Notes: generated by a model not told the origin, from the letters alone. A stretch of DNA of 64,000 bases from Sphingobacterium sp. SYP-B4668 (GCF_027627455.1 NZ_CP115483.1:1488001-1552000); one strand, 5' to 3'. Positions 36,075 through 45,462 are shown, counted from the first letter of the stretch. Numbers and translations are program-made.

Positions 36075-36400
36075 GTCCTGTTTGTGTTAAGTGTGCTTTT
36101 GTGCAGGCAAACCTAGGTAATACCTAGTTCAAATACAAGTTTTAGTAATCTACTAAGTCTTTTTCGAAAAGTACAAGACACCCCTTTTTTGGGGATGCAT
36201 ACCCTTTATTATTTCCCGTTGTGTTTGTTGATGGGTATACTGGCATTAATTCTTAGAATAAGTAAATGGGTTCTTTCAAAAATAAATATGGTTGTGACCA
36301 CTGGATGGAGCTAAGGAGTCCATAAGTTTATGGGTATAGCTCTTTGATCAAGTGCAATCCAATCTTCCTCTACTTCCCATTTGTCGTATGTCAGTAACAC

Positions 36401-36440
36401 AAAAGTGGGCAAATTCCCTCCCTATTATCTGCTCACTTTT
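36401..36440 (-). terminator. terminator candidate for the GyrI-like gene
   Basis: AAAAGTGGGCA (36401-36411) pairs with TGCTCACTTTT (36430-36440) with one G-T pair; on the minus strand the stem ends in TTTT. It follows the stop at 36458. The rest of 36075-36400 has no gene, only a C4-T6-G4 inverted repeat at 36181-36194. Confidence 0.45.
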
Positions 36441-36457
36441 GCGCCAAATAGAAGGTG

Positions 36458-37009
36458 TTATTCTTTCACAGATATAAAAGTCTCGACCTCCGCTTGATCT
36501 CCGTCGTAATATTTCTTTCCATGAACTGTAAAATCTGCCTTATAGGCTCGATTTAAGTTGGTATTTTGCCATATTTCTAACCAAGTATTGAAAACAGCTT
36601 CCGGCATTTTACCTTTTGAAACAAATTTCTGGTACGTTGCTGTTTCGATTGTTAACCCAATCATTCCGTCGGGAATGTTCTCCAATGTATGAACTGGAAG
36701 ACCAATGATGGTAGTATAAGGCCCGGTAAAGTCGGTCTCGTAATCGGTATATACGGCGTAAATTTCTTCACTTATGGCATTTGGAATTTGTTTTTGAATC
36801 TCTTCGCTCCAGAACTTACTCCATAATGCCTCGATATCTTTTGCGGATTTTCCATTATCATTGGTCGTCCTGGTTGAAATTCCGATTACATTAAACGTTT
36901 TAATAATTTGATTGTTCATAGTTCTATTTGTTTTTGTCCGTATTTGCGACTGGGCTGTGAATGGTTGAAGTAGGAATATAAAAAATACCCAAGGATATAC
37001 TTGTTTCAT
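36458..37009 (-). CDS. GyrI/AraC-effector-domain protein with apparent signal peptide
   Basis: 183 aa from the ATG at 37009, or 153 aa from the ATG at 36919 (MNNQIIKTFNV). The core resembles the GyrI-like small-molecule-binding domain: IIKTFNVIGISTRTTND at the start, EEIYAVYTDYETDFTGPYTTIIGLPV in the middle, and YQKFVSKGKMPEAVFNTWLEIW. Such domains normally act in the cytoplasm as effector sensors or drug-binding proteins. The longer form carries a good signal peptide (VYPWVFFIFLLQPFTAQSQ), which would send the domain to the periplasm. Both starts are possible; the hydrophobic leader is too regular to dismiss. Confidence 0.7.
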   Translation of the reverse strand: MKQVYPWVFFIFLLQPFTAQSQIRTKTNRTMNNQIIKTFNVIGISTRTTNDNGKSAKDIEALWSKFWSEEIQKQIPNAISEEIYAVYTDYETDFTGPYTTIIGLPVHTLENIPDGMIGLTIETATYQKFVSKGKMPEAVFNTWLEIWQNTNLNRAYKADFTVHGKKYYDGDQAEVETFISVKE

Positions 37010-37342
37010 GATTTCTGTGCTTTTATTTGTGTAATCAAATTTAAGATGTACCTGTGACAACCCTATGTCAAGAGGGAGGACAATTATTTTGCAAATTGAC
37101 TTTTATTTCGGGTGTAAAGCGGATATCATAGTAGATGAGGAGCACCGGCTCCAGTAACAGTTAGAAAAAAAATAGGCCTATCAAGAGTCTAGGGAAAACG
37201 GGAACGTAAAACGCAGTGAATAATGTAATAGATTTTCAGGGGTGTAGCAATTTCCATCGTCTGTGTTATTAAAAAAATTACGTATATTTAACGCAGGCTA
37301 TTCACGAGTGTAGTTATCATTATTAACTTAATATTATCCCCT

Positions 37343-38131
37343 ATGGCGACTCTATTCAAATACCTATTTATCATCATACAGTTTGTGTGCCTCTGTGTTC
37401 CTATGCATGCACAATTCAATGTAGATAAGTACGACAAGCTTAATTTTCTTTTAGGGACGCTCGATGAGTATATGGGGTATGATCGCAGTTTTGTACCTGC
37501 CCGTGGGCAGCGTAGTTATCAAAAGGTTGACATCTTCTATAAAGAGGAACTCAAAAATACTTTCTTTATGCAGGACCTTTTTAAAACTCAATATCCAGAC
37601 CTTTATATAGAGAATAATTTTGCTCCAAAAGGAATCGTACTATTTTCTCCAAAACTCTCACAAGAGATAGATCGTTTTTTTGAGTATAAGCCTTCTGGTA
37701 ATTATTCATTGGCTGGAGACACCGTGTATGCTGGCACAATAAAATCCGATATGATTATTACTGAACAGCAAAAACGTTCTTATATTCTTGGGATTCTCGT
37801 CCGCGCTGGCTATAAAAAAGATGGTGCAGGAGTTTATACAGTTGGTCTGCCCAATGCTGGACCTAAAGCTGCGTTCCTATCCAAATTGCTCCAAGAATTA
37901 GCGTGTGAGGATGTACAGTATACAATTTCGCAAGGTTGGATTCCAGTCGGGCACTATGTACGGTTTAAACCTTCCATACAAGTTGGTGAAATAATTGATG
38001 ATGCTTACCAGCTCAGAAGTCAGATTGCAGCAATAGACGTCAGTACGGTAGCCTTCAAGTCAAACGGCCGTCTAAGTGCCCGTTTCAAACAGAGCCCTTT
38101 GGATATATGGCGTTTGACGCTCGATAACTGA
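37343..38131 (+). CDS. secreted hypothetical protein
   Basis: 262 aa with a clear signal peptide (LFIIIQFVCLCVPMHAQF). I do not recognise the family. The mature part is mixed alpha/beta without membrane segments or cysteine pattern; motifs such as FLLGTLDEYMGYDRSF and YVRFKPSIQVGEIIDDAYQLRSQI could serve for searches. It is flanked by convergent or opposite-strand genes, so it forms its own transcription unit. The 282 bp upstream hold no other gene. Confidence 0.65.
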   Translation: MATLFKYLFIIIQFVCLCVPMHAQFNVDKYDKLNFLLGTLDEYMGYDRSFVPARGQRSYQKVDIFYKEELKNTFFMQDLFKTQYPDLYIENNFAPKGIVLFSPKLSQEIDRFFEYKPSGNYSLAGDTVYAGTIKSDMIITEQQKRSYILGILVRAGYKKDGAGVYTVGLPNAGPKAAFLSKLLQELACEDVQYTISQGWIPVGHYVRFKPSIQVGEIIDDAYQLRSQIAAIDVSTVAFKSNGRLSARFKQSPLDIWRLTLDN

Positions 38132-38262
38132 GTTCGTGTCCTAATCTGTTTTTTCACCCAATAGCTCTATTTTTTTATATTGAAATGCAAACCCTATGAT
38201 GTTCTATCTACGCTTGTCTTCCCTTCATATTACTACAACAGGGTTGATGTAAAAGATTGCCA

Positions 38263-38280
38263 TATTCCTCTTTAGGAATA
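38263..38280 (-). terminator. weak hairpin between convergent genes
   Basis: TATTCCT-CTTT-AGGAATA is a perfect 7-bp stem 4 nt beyond the metallophosphoesterase stop codon. It is AT-rich and lacks a long T run, so termination is only suggested by position. Confidence 0.3.
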
Positions 38281-38283
38281 ATT

Positions 38284-39177
38284 TCAGAATTCAAATACTC
38301 TCGATGTCATTCTTCCGTAACCAGTAAGCACAATTCTCTTGGAATATAGGTCTATAGTACCGTAGGAATTTGTCTTATCCGTTTCAATCATACCTTCCAA
38401 TGTAACCATAGGAATCCCTTTATAAGTTCCAAAATTGCCCTCGTGATGATGTCCCGATATTACAGCGCGGATATTGGTATATTTGGTAATTATGGATAGA
38501 ATTTCCCTGTTGTTCAAAGTTTCCAATCCGTTCTCGGGAAATAAAGGGTGATGCGTAAATATGATGACATCTTTCGATTTTTTTTGCGCCTCTTTTATTT
38601 TTTTTTCCATCCATTGGAGTTGTTTATTTCCTACACCTCCATTCCAAGGTTGCGCATTCTTCCTTTTTTCCGATGTTAGACCGTCGTTCATATTTTTCCA
38701 CGCCTCCTGTTCAGATGAACCTAGCTTAGTTGCATATTCGGATAGTTCATTTGTATTGAGTAAAATAAAAGTCCAATTGCCTTTCTCAACAACGTAGTAG
38801 GGGGCTTGCATGCCCAACTCCTTGTATAGTTGAGTGCCGTCTTTAGTATCGACGAAGTCGTGGTTGCCCAACATATTGTATACTGGTGAATGCAGTCTTG
38901 CAAGTCGTCGTCGTACCGGTTCAAGATCTTTTGTTCCCACATCAACCAAATCACCGAGTACGATCGTAAAATCAACTTTCCCATTATTTAGGACCTCCGA
39001 AGCCGTGTCTAGTTTTAAAAGAGAGTTACGATAGAAACGACTACCTTTACTATCTTTGTCTGCATATTGTGGATCGGCTATTACTCCTAAACGTATCTTT
39101 GTCGATTTTTCTTGCGCGTAGTTGATGTTATGCAAGAGTGAGCACAGAATAGGTATCAATAAAAATCTTATTCCCAT
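38284..39177 (-). CDS. secreted metallophosphoesterase, ADP-ribose/CDP-alcohol diphosphatase-like
   Basis: 297 aa with a signal peptide (ends NINYAQ). The calcineurin-like metal-site motifs appear in order: IADPQYAD, LGDLVDVG, MLGNHDF, FTHHP and SGHHHEG. The DPQYAD start and the spacing recall the Mn-dependent ADP-ribose/CDP-alcohol diphosphatase group, which cleaves pyrophosphate bonds in nucleotide diphosphate conjugates. Here the protein is exported, so an extracellular nucleotide or phosphodiester is the likely substrate. It is monocistronic. Unlike the PUL A phosphoesterase it has no added N- or C-terminal domain. Confidence 0.85.
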   Translation of the reverse strand: MGIRFLLIPILCSLLHNINYAQEKSTKIRLGVIADPQYADKDSKGSRFYRNSLLKLDTASEVLNNGKVDFTIVLGDLVDVGTKDLEPVRRRLARLHSPVYNMLGNHDFVDTKDGTQLYKELGMQAPYYVVEKGNWTFILLNTNELSEYATKLGSSEQEAWKNMNDGLTSEKRKNAQPWNGGVGNKQLQWMEKKIKEAQKKSKDVIIFTHHPLFPENGLETLNNREILSIITKYTNIRAVISGHHHEGNFGTYKGIPMVTLEGMIETDKTNSYGTIDLYSKRIVLTGYGRMTSRVFEF

Positions 39178-39512
39178 TTTTGAATCTTGTTTTAGGTCAG
39201 TATTTGCTATTATTTATGCCAGATAAATACTCTTTCTTATCTTCATTTCTGAAATATCATAGGAAGTAAAGTCGATTCCTTACTGTCTCGATGATGCTCA
39301 TTAATTGGATGTAATACAAACTTAATAGATTTTTCGAATTTTTAAATATCAAATGACATCAATCGATTGGGTGCATTTAATTATATTTACAAATGAGATT
39401 TAATTACCCAGCGATGGATGAAGAGGGATATTAGGTATAAGATGTTATATCCAAAAACGCTATAAATATCGGATGATTTCATCTTTTTTGCTTGAAAACA
39501 AAAGTATGTACT
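39178..39512. other. gene-free stretch upstream of the DinB-like gene
   Basis: AT-rich 335-bp spacer between divergent genes. No open frame of coding character, no strong inverted repeat and no full TAnnTTTG match was found; it presumably holds the promoters of the metallophosphoesterase and DinB-like genes. Confidence 0.4.
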
Positions 39513-39971
39513 ATGGATGCAATATTTTTTAGGCCGTTGTTTGATTATTCCCATTATTATAATCAACAGTTGTCAGCAATCTTTGTTAAGAATTCAACTT
39601 TAGGTGATTCAAAGTCTATGCGATTATTTTGTCATATACTGAATGCTCATCACATCTGGAACTCGAGGCTGTTGGGGAACGCTATCCAATACAATATTTG
39701 GGATGTTCATTCTGAATCCCTCCTCAGTGAGATAGACGCTGAAAACTTTCGAAATACGGGATATATCTTGAGCAACTTGGACCTACAGAATATGGTGTCA
39801 TATCAAACCATGAAGGGACAGCCCTTTGAAAATAGGATTTGTGATATTTTGTTTCATGTTATCAATCATTCGACCTATCATAGGGGGCAGATAGCAACTG
39901 ATTTTAGACAAATTGGAATAGAACCACTTGTAACAGATTATATTTTTTGGAAAAATGTAATAAATGAATAG
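39513..39971 (+). CDS. DinB-family protein
   Basis: 152 aa from the ATG at 39513; a longer form would need a TTG start at 39492. The four-helix DinB/YfiT fold is indicated by RPLFDYSHYYNQQL, the first helix, CHILNAHHIWN, and HVINHSTYHRGQIATDFRQIG, which carries the last histidines of the metal triad. Proteins of this family include thiol-dependent (for example bacillithiol) S-transferases, and many are uncharacterised. The substrate is not known and the gene stands alone. Confidence 0.85.
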   Translation: MDAIFFRPLFDYSHYYNQQLSAIFVKNSTLGDSKSMRLFCHILNAHHIWNSRLLGNAIQYNIWDVHSESLLSEIDAENFRNTGYILSNLDLQNMVSYQTMKGQPFENRICDILFHVINHSTYHRGQIATDFRQIGIEPLVTDYIFWKNVINE

Positions 39972-40081
39972 GTATCTTAGATACCATACTTGTAAAAATA
40001 TTCCTAAGGTTTCTAATATCTAATGCCATCGTAAATGGGGAAGGGAGTGGGAGAGGGACTTTTGGGAAATCTTATATAAAG

Positions 40082-40107
40082 GGCTGCCATCCCGAAGAAT
40101 GACAGCC
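40082..40107 (-). terminator. terminator of the PUL B operon
   Basis: On the minus strand a 9-bp stem with one G-T pair is capped by a C-TTCG-G type loop (40091-40098), 33 nt after the GH18 stop. A short T-rich tract follows. Confidence 0.6.
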
Positions 40108-40139
40108 TAACTATTACCTAAATAAATAAAGTTTTTGAT

Positions 40140-41561
40140 TTACCAATCTTTGCTATAGATTTGGCTTCGATCGATTACCAGCTCATCGTCAAACAGTATT
40201 TTAGCGACATTTTGTAATGCAGGTGTTTGAAGCCATTCGAAGTTGCTCCTGTTTGGGTCAAATGCAAAAATCATGTGTGCCCCAAATCCCCCTGTTCGAA
40301 GATTGTTTAAAGCCGTTGCTGAGGGCAACCTACCTAGTGCGTACTCGGCCGAAGACATTCCCCAACGAGATTTGGGAAGACCTGGATAGCGGGTAGATAA
40401 ATCAAAGCTACCTCCATAATCATGCAGTGCATAGTCTACATACTGTCCAGCAGGCGCTTCTGCAATAGCACTTGTACCACCAAAATTATTCGTTCTGGAA
40501 TACACATATACCATTGTTAGCTTGTTGGGCATGGCCATTTTTGTTTCATATACGAGTCGGGCTGCTGCTTTATTGGACGGCGATACAAACCCTGGAGGAA
40601 CAGGATTCTGATAGGAAGAATACTCATCGTCAAAAAATACCCCATCCAAATTATAGGCATCACACACGGCCTTAATCTCTTGGGCAAAAATCTTAGCCGC
40701 AGCATCAGAAAGATTGGCTACTCCCGAACGGTCGTGGTTCCCCAATATACTCAAGATTACTTTCATGCCCTTATCCTGCAAAGGTTTAATATATTTAGCA
40801 CGATTGGCCAATAGGTGTGTCACATTTGGATTATGTGTTACTTTCACCTTACCTGTAGCAGCATCATAGTTGATATTCGAAGAAAACAAGATGACCATAT
40901 CGATGAGATATTTATCACTATTCTTTAGCTTCAAGCTCAAATTATTCAACGGGTTGGTATCATTCACCTCCATACAACTGATAATCTTGATTCCAGTACT
41001 TTTGTCTGTTGATGGTATTTTTGTTAAGTCATTTACAAAAAGTAGCAAGTCGCTAGATTTGGAGAGTACTCCACCCACTAGTAGCGTTGTACTTAAGGGG
41101 ATGACATACGTTTCTTTTGCGTCTACCTCAGCACCTGTCTTCACAGACACATGTACGGGGTCAGAAGACACTGCATTGGCTTTCACTTCTACCTGACCAT
41201 TGCCCGAAAAAGTCACCAAAGTTTTCGGAAAAGGTTTGAAAGTAGTTCCATTCTTTTGGTTATATGCGTTGAGGACCTCCTCATTGTATATGACGGCTCC
41301 CTTCACACCTTGTGTATTGGGTTTGGAAAGCTGCAGCAGTACATCGTATGTTCCTTCACTACGAAACTCCAAAGTAGAGTTATCCATTCTACCATCTACC
41401 CCGGCTAAATACCCAATAGATTCTGCATTTACTTCATATCTTGACTCGTCTATTGATTTGACGGTGATAGCATCATCCTTGCAAGATTGCAGGGCTATCA
41501 TGGAGAATATTGTGACCAGTCCCCAAAGTAGAAGACTGTATTTCTTTGCTAAATATTTCAT
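40140..41561 (-). CDS. GH18 endo-beta-N-acetylglucosaminidase (BT_3987-like), lipoprotein
   Basis: 473 aa from the ATG at 41561; the frame extends upstream to 41609 without a signal peptide. Lipobox ALQSC (C27). A DUF1735-type N-terminal domain (about 35-180) precedes a GH18 barrel (about 190-473). The catalytic signature LDGVFFDDEYSSY gives D311/D312 and the acid E313, as in EndoH-type enzymes that cut the GlcNAc-GlcNAc core of high-mannose N-glycans and leave one GlcNAc on the protein. Surface anchoring fits release of the glycan for SusC/SusD import. Last gene of PUL B, preceded by a long stem-loop. The enzyme class is secure; substrate preference is inferred from locus similarity. Confidence 0.9.
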   Translation of the reverse strand: MKYLAKKYSLLLWGLVTIFSMIALQSCKDDAITVKSIDESRYEVNAESIGYLAGVDGRMDNSTLEFRSEGTYDVLLQLSKPNTQGVKGAVIYNEEVLNAYNQKNGTTFKPFPKTLVTFSGNGQVEVKANAVSSDPVHVSVKTGAEVDAKETYVIPLSTTLLVGGVLSKSSDLLLFVNDLTKIPSTDKSTGIKIISCMEVNDTNPLNNLSLKLKNSDKYLIDMVILFSSNINYDAATGKVKVTHNPNVTHLLANRAKYIKPLQDKGMKVILSILGNHDRSGVANLSDAAAKIFAQEIKAVCDAYNLDGVFFDDEYSSYQNPVPPGFVSPSNKAAARLVYETKMAMPNKLTMVYVYSRTNNFGGTSAIAEAPAGQYVDYALHDYGGSFDLSTRYPGLPKSRWGMSSAEYALGRLPSATALNNLRTGGFGAHMIFAFDPNRSNFEWLQTPALQNVAKILFDDELVIDRSQIYSKDW

Positions 41562-41616
41562 GTGTGTATAATTATTACATGAGTTCGTTACACTCGGTTT
41601 GATTTTCAACAGTCAC

Positions 41617-41677
41617 ATGAAATATCCACACTATATTCATTCGTGTTTGTGCAGTCTGTGCTACATGGATATTTCAT
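41617..41677 (-). other. 12-bp perfect intercistronic stem-loop in PUL B
   Basis: ATGAAATATCCA (41617-41628) pairs exactly with TGGATATTTCAT (41666-41677) across a 37-nt loop. It fills most of the 137-bp spacer between the LamG lipoprotein and the GH18 enzyme genes and may set their relative transcript levels. Confidence 0.5.
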
Positions 41678-41698
41678 ATGTTTATAATTTATCGTCTA

Positions 41699-42844
41699 TT
41701 ATTTTGCAGGCAGTGATACCGGTGTCCATTTCACGGCTTTTTTCGCTGTCAGATCATTGCCATTGGCTGTATGATCCTTGACCACACTGCCACTACCTTC
41801 ATTACATTTCCAGTAAGCGACCAGACCGTCGGCAGTAGGACTTACTTCGTAAGGATTGCTGGCAATTTCCTCCGCAGTTCGTTCGACATTCCAAATACGA
41901 CATTCCGAAATATCACCTGCTAAGAAACGTGCATCCTCATATGATCTACCAATGTAGAATCCATTCGGCCCATTTACACCAAAGCTCACTGTGGATAAAG
42001 TCGTGTTTGCTTCTGATTGTAGTTTACCATTTACATATACACGAATCTTCTTGTCCTGACCATTAAAAGCTACTGCGACATGTACCCATTGATTGGTCGG
42101 TAATCCTTTAGTAGCAGCATCAGAACCAGGCATGTTTCCAGCAGATGTAGCTACTTGAATCTGGTTTGGAGGGAAGTTTGCATCGCCTAGACGAATCAAG
42201 AATCTACCCTCGATTCCCATAATCGTACTGATCATGCGGTCGTAATTGCGAACCTGGATCAAAGCCTCTAAGGTAAATTTTGATAAGTTATTGACAGGTG
42301 CTGGAGTTTTCCATTGATCGATGTGTAGGTAGTTATCTTCGATATCCGCGACAACATCTATCAAAGCCCCGCCTTTAATGACATAGAATACTGTTTTTTC
42401 ACTCTCTAATATGGATATACTTCCTCCCGTAAGCGATATTGGGAGCACGAAGATTTTTTCTCTATCAAGACTGTTGATTTTATCAAACGTTACCGTCACG
42501 GGTGCAGACTCTACCGATCCCTGACTTATTTGAACTTTATTGTTGGATATTGTATAAAATTCGGAGGGTAGTATCTCTACTTTTTCATTGTAAATTTTGG
42601 TGTATACCTCCAGTTTTGAAGGGTCAACACCGAGATTGACTTCCACAGGAGCCGATTCGAGGTTAGCCATAGCTACTTTAATATCAAATTGCTCCATAGT
42701 AACGGACGGTTTATTGATAATCCGCTCCAATTTTCCTGTCGAAATGTAGACTTTATTATCGAAGGTCTCCTCGCTTTTGCAGGATACAAGTAGGGTCAAC
42801 AACGCTACCATGAACCCTAAGGAATAAAAATGTTTCTTTCTCAT
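41699..42844 (-). CDS. DUF1735 plus LamG-like surface lipoprotein, glycan-binding candidate
   Basis: 381 aa. Lipobox LLVSC (C22). Residues about 30-160 form a DUF1735-like beta domain related to the one at the front of the GH18 enzyme, and about 165-375 a laminin-G/concanavalin-type jelly roll (FTLEALIQVRNYDRM, NQWVHVAVAFNGQDKKIRVYVNG, FYIGRSYEDARFLAGDISECRIWN, GLVAYWKCNEGSGSVVKDHT). No catalytic residues are evident, so it is most likely a surface glycan-binding protein presenting N-glycans to the endoglycosidase and the SusCD pair. It lies 6 bp from the preceding gene. Confidence 0.82.
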   Translation of the reverse strand: MRKKHFYSLGFMVALLTLLVSCKSEETFDNKVYISTGKLERIINKPSVTMEQFDIKVAMANLESAPVEVNLGVDPSKLEVYTKIYNEKVEILPSEFYTISNNKVQISQGSVESAPVTVTFDKINSLDREKIFVLPISLTGGSISILESEKTVFYVIKGGALIDVVADIEDNYLHIDQWKTPAPVNNLSKFTLEALIQVRNYDRMISTIMGIEGRFLIRLGDANFPPNQIQVATSAGNMPGSDAATKGLPTNQWVHVAVAFNGQDKKIRVYVNGKLQSEANTTLSTVSFGVNGPNGFYIGRSYEDARFLAGDISECRIWNVERTAEEIASNPYEVSPTADGLVAYWKCNEGSGSVVKDHTANGNDLTAKKAVKWTPVSLPAK

Positions 42845-42850
42845 GGTCTC

Positions 42851-43879
42851 TTATTTTACTTTTATTGCCGGATTTGTAATTTGAATCGCTTCCCTACTAT
42901 ATTGATAACTTTTTAATACATTGAAGTAGTCGTAGGAAAGGTTTTTATAGCCCACTCCCTGTATCCGTAGGCCATTTTGCAAAGATGCAGCCCATCGTGC
43001 CGTAGCTATAGCTGCACGTGTACCGTCTGCAAAATAACCCAGTTTGGCCTCGTCGGCTTTATAGGATGTCATGCTGGCTAAGACTATATATTTGTCTACG
43101 GGTACATCGTTCGTGGTTGCGGATAATAATGCGTAGCCCAGTCCTCCAGCATCTACTGCATTTTCGGTTGGTAAAATAATGTAATTCACTTCTTGCAGGA
43201 TGTTTTTGCCGATTAGGTATTGAGGGTTTCCTTTGAAAAATGATGTTTTGTCTACATTTTTTTCGAACCAAGGACTTACAAGTCCAAAGAAGAGGTTTTC
43301 CTCTGCCTCTACCTGCATTTTTTCAGCGGCTGTCAAATGTAACAGCTCTTTCCCCTGATAAGATACAATCAGTCCTTGGTAAGGGTACTTGTCTGCCGCA
43401 GTAAGAATGGTATTGATTGTATCTTTTACGAAATCATCCAATATCAGCGTTTTATCTTCTTTTTTGACAAAGGCGGTCTTAATACTGTTAAAATCAATTT
43501 CAAAGATGACTTTGGTACCCTTTTTCTCCAAAAGGTTCTTCATCTCGCTGGTCTCTCTGTCCACCAAGGCTATCGGAGATTCTAAAACAACGAAATCCAA
43601 GCTGTCGGGCACTTTCGAAAAATGGTCGCCTTGGCTTACAAGTTCCTTCCTACTGTTATTGAACCAACCCATGTTTATTTTATGAGGATTCCTTTTAAAG
43701 GCACGAAGGTCTTCTAGATATTTTGCATAGAGTTTCGGATTTTGTTGTTCCATATCTTGGCTTGATATCTCCAAAGGCTCCGCCTCCGTCCATTCATTAC
43801 ACGCTGTTACACTTGCCAGTACTGCTCCAAGCAGTAGGGCCATGCTGTATTTCTTTATCTTGAAAACTACTAAATTCAT
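42851..43879 (-). CDS. GH18-like lipoprotein lacking the catalytic motif (BT_3985-like)
   Basis: 342 aa. Lipobox SVTAC (C27). The sequence follows a GH18-like barrel (NPHKINMGWFNNSRKELVS, LDFVVLESPIAL, GTKVIFEIDF, YPYQGLIVSYQGKELLH, YIILPTENAV, YIVLASMTS, GTRAAIATARWAASL). Where active enzymes have DGxDxDxE, this one has QGLIVSYQG: the acidic residues are gone, so hydrolysis by the GH18 mechanism is not expected. Such proteins in Bacteroides high-mannose N-glycan loci serve as surface glycan-binding proteins. It lies between susD and the DUF1735-LamG gene, as in those loci. Confidence 0.8.
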   Translation of the reverse strand: MNLVVFKIKKYSMALLLGAVLASVTACNEWTEAEPLEISSQDMEQQNPKLYAKYLEDLRAFKRNPHKINMGWFNNSRKELVSQGDHFSKVPDSLDFVVLESPIALVDRETSEMKNLLEKKGTKVIFEIDFNSIKTAFVKKEDKTLILDDFVKDTINTILTAADKYPYQGLIVSYQGKELLHLTAAEKMQVEAEENLFFGLVSPWFEKNVDKTSFFKGNPQYLIGKNILQEVNYIILPTENAVDAGGLGYALLSATTNDVPVDKYIVLASMTSYKADEAKLGYFADGTRAAIATARWAASLQNGLRIQGVGYKNLSYDYFNVLKSYQYSREAIQITNPAIKVK

Positions 43880-43889
43880 AATTCAAATA

Positions 43890-45455
43890 TTACTTTTTGA
43901 CCCACCATAGATCTGTACCCATATTATCGGCACCTTTCAATAAATTAGTTACTGCATCCGTGACATTCTTGCCATTTTCGGTATACTCTTCCTGTGGATA
44001 CGGTAAGCGTCTCGCCATACGTTTGCTATCCACGCGGCCACCACTATTATTGACCATTACCTCCATTAATTTAGGATATCCAGTACGGCGGTATTCCGTC
44101 CAAGCCTCAATTCCTAGCGGAAAGTTGGCAATCCATTTTTGGGTAATGATACGTTCCAGTTTTTGTGAAGTCGTACCGGCCTCTTGCCATTTGATTGTGA
44201 TGGCACTTGGTACACCAGCATATGAAAATGTACCTAGTGGATCCACATATGCCGCAGGTCTGTTGGTGCTGTTATTTAAATAATCGTCTGCACCATTTAC
44301 ATTCCATTGTTCAAAAGATAAACGTATTCCTTGGTTATAAAGGGCCTCTGCATTGGCACCAGCCATATTCCATCCCTTCAAAGCCCCCTCGGCCTGAAGA
44401 AAGGAAGTTTCTGCGGCATTAAACCACAACAGTTTATCACTTTCTGCTACATTCATGTTGGTGTACTCTTTCGGGGTATTTCCACTTGGGATTTGTATTC
44501 CTGAACGAATGCCATAGTAACCATTTGTTATCGTTCCTGTAAATGTAGAAGGTGTAAAATACTTCGCCCTACGAGGATCGACGTAACCGTTCATATAGGA
44601 AGTGATATCGGCAGATACACGAGAATCTCCGTTATTGTATTCATACATGATGATACGGAATGGATTTCTGTTGATGGGCTTTATAAAAGCATTGTCCGAA
44701 TTGCTACGGATTACACCCACTTCATGGTTTACTGCTTCTTCAGCTTTTTGACGACCCTTTGTAGGGTCTACATCTGAAATATGGATGGCCAAGCGCAATT
44801 TTAGAGAGTTGGCAAGTTTAATCCATTGCAATACATTGCCGCCATATACCAAGTCTGCCTTACTCGAGAAATTTTGTGTTCTACGCTCTGTAAGTACGTT
44901 GATTGCAGCGTCCAATTGTGTAAACATTAAGTCATACACTTGTTCTTGGGAGTCATATGGAGCTTCCAAAGCACCATTTTCACCGACTTTGGAATAGGGA
45001 ATGGGACCGTATATATCCGTCACTCTAGAGGCCGCCATCACTTTGATGATGTCAGCTACAGCATGTACTGACACATCTTGAGACACTTGTCTAATAGTCT
45101 TGGTCTGTACAAATAGTTTGGGCAGTATATCATTAAATGGTACCCGCGCCCAACCATTTTCAGGATTATACGTAGCAAAGTTCTTACCGTTGAACCCATT
45201 GTTTGAATCAGCCAAATAACCGCCCATGGAGCCACCTAACAAGCATTCGATAAATTGGTTTGCATTTACATCTAAAGGCACTACCCATGCTTGTAGACCA
45301 ATCATTGCTGAAGATAGCACATATGCGTCGCGTTCCACCTCCTCAGGAGTTGCGCCTGCAGGATCTGTGTTGTATTTGTCGAAGTTTTTGGTACAGGATA
45401 AGTGTGTCATTGACGACAGCATCGCTCCCCAAAATAAAATCTTATATAGTTTCAT
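43890..45455 (-). CDS. SusD/RagB-type lipoprotein (PUL B)
   Basis: 521 aa from the ATG at 45455, 7 nt after the susC stop; the frame's earlier ATG at 45482 overlaps susC and gives no better signal peptide. Lipobox MTHLSC (C about 21). It belongs to the SusD-like group whose mature part starts NFDKYNTDPAGATPEEV and has VVPLDVNANQFIECLLGG, SRVTDIYGPIPYSKVG, GNVLQWIKLANSLKLRLAIH and GIEAWTEYRRTGYPKL. Function is glycan binding as the lid of the SusC barrel. This subtype differs from the SusD proteins of PUL A and PUL C. Confidence 0.93.
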   Translation of the reverse strand: MKLYKILFWGAMLSSMTHLSCTKNFDKYNTDPAGATPEEVERDAYVLSSAMIGLQAWVVPLDVNANQFIECLLGGSMGGYLADSNNGFNGKNFATYNPENGWARVPFNDILPKLFVQTKTIRQVSQDVSVHAVADIIKVMAASRVTDIYGPIPYSKVGENGALEAPYDSQEQVYDLMFTQLDAAINVLTERRTQNFSSKADLVYGGNVLQWIKLANSLKLRLAIHISDVDPTKGRQKAEEAVNHEVGVIRSNSDNAFIKPINRNPFRIIMYEYNNGDSRVSADITSYMNGYVDPRRAKYFTPSTFTGTITNGYYGIRSGIQIPSGNTPKEYTNMNVAESDKLLWFNAAETSFLQAEGALKGWNMAGANAEALYNQGIRLSFEQWNVNGADDYLNNSTNRPAAYVDPLGTFSYAGVPSAITIKWQEAGTTSQKLERIITQKWIANFPLGIEAWTEYRRTGYPKLMEVMVNNSGGRVDSKRMARRLPYPQEEYTENGKNVTDAVTNLLKGADNMGTDLWWVKK

Positions 45456-45462
45456 AATTAGT

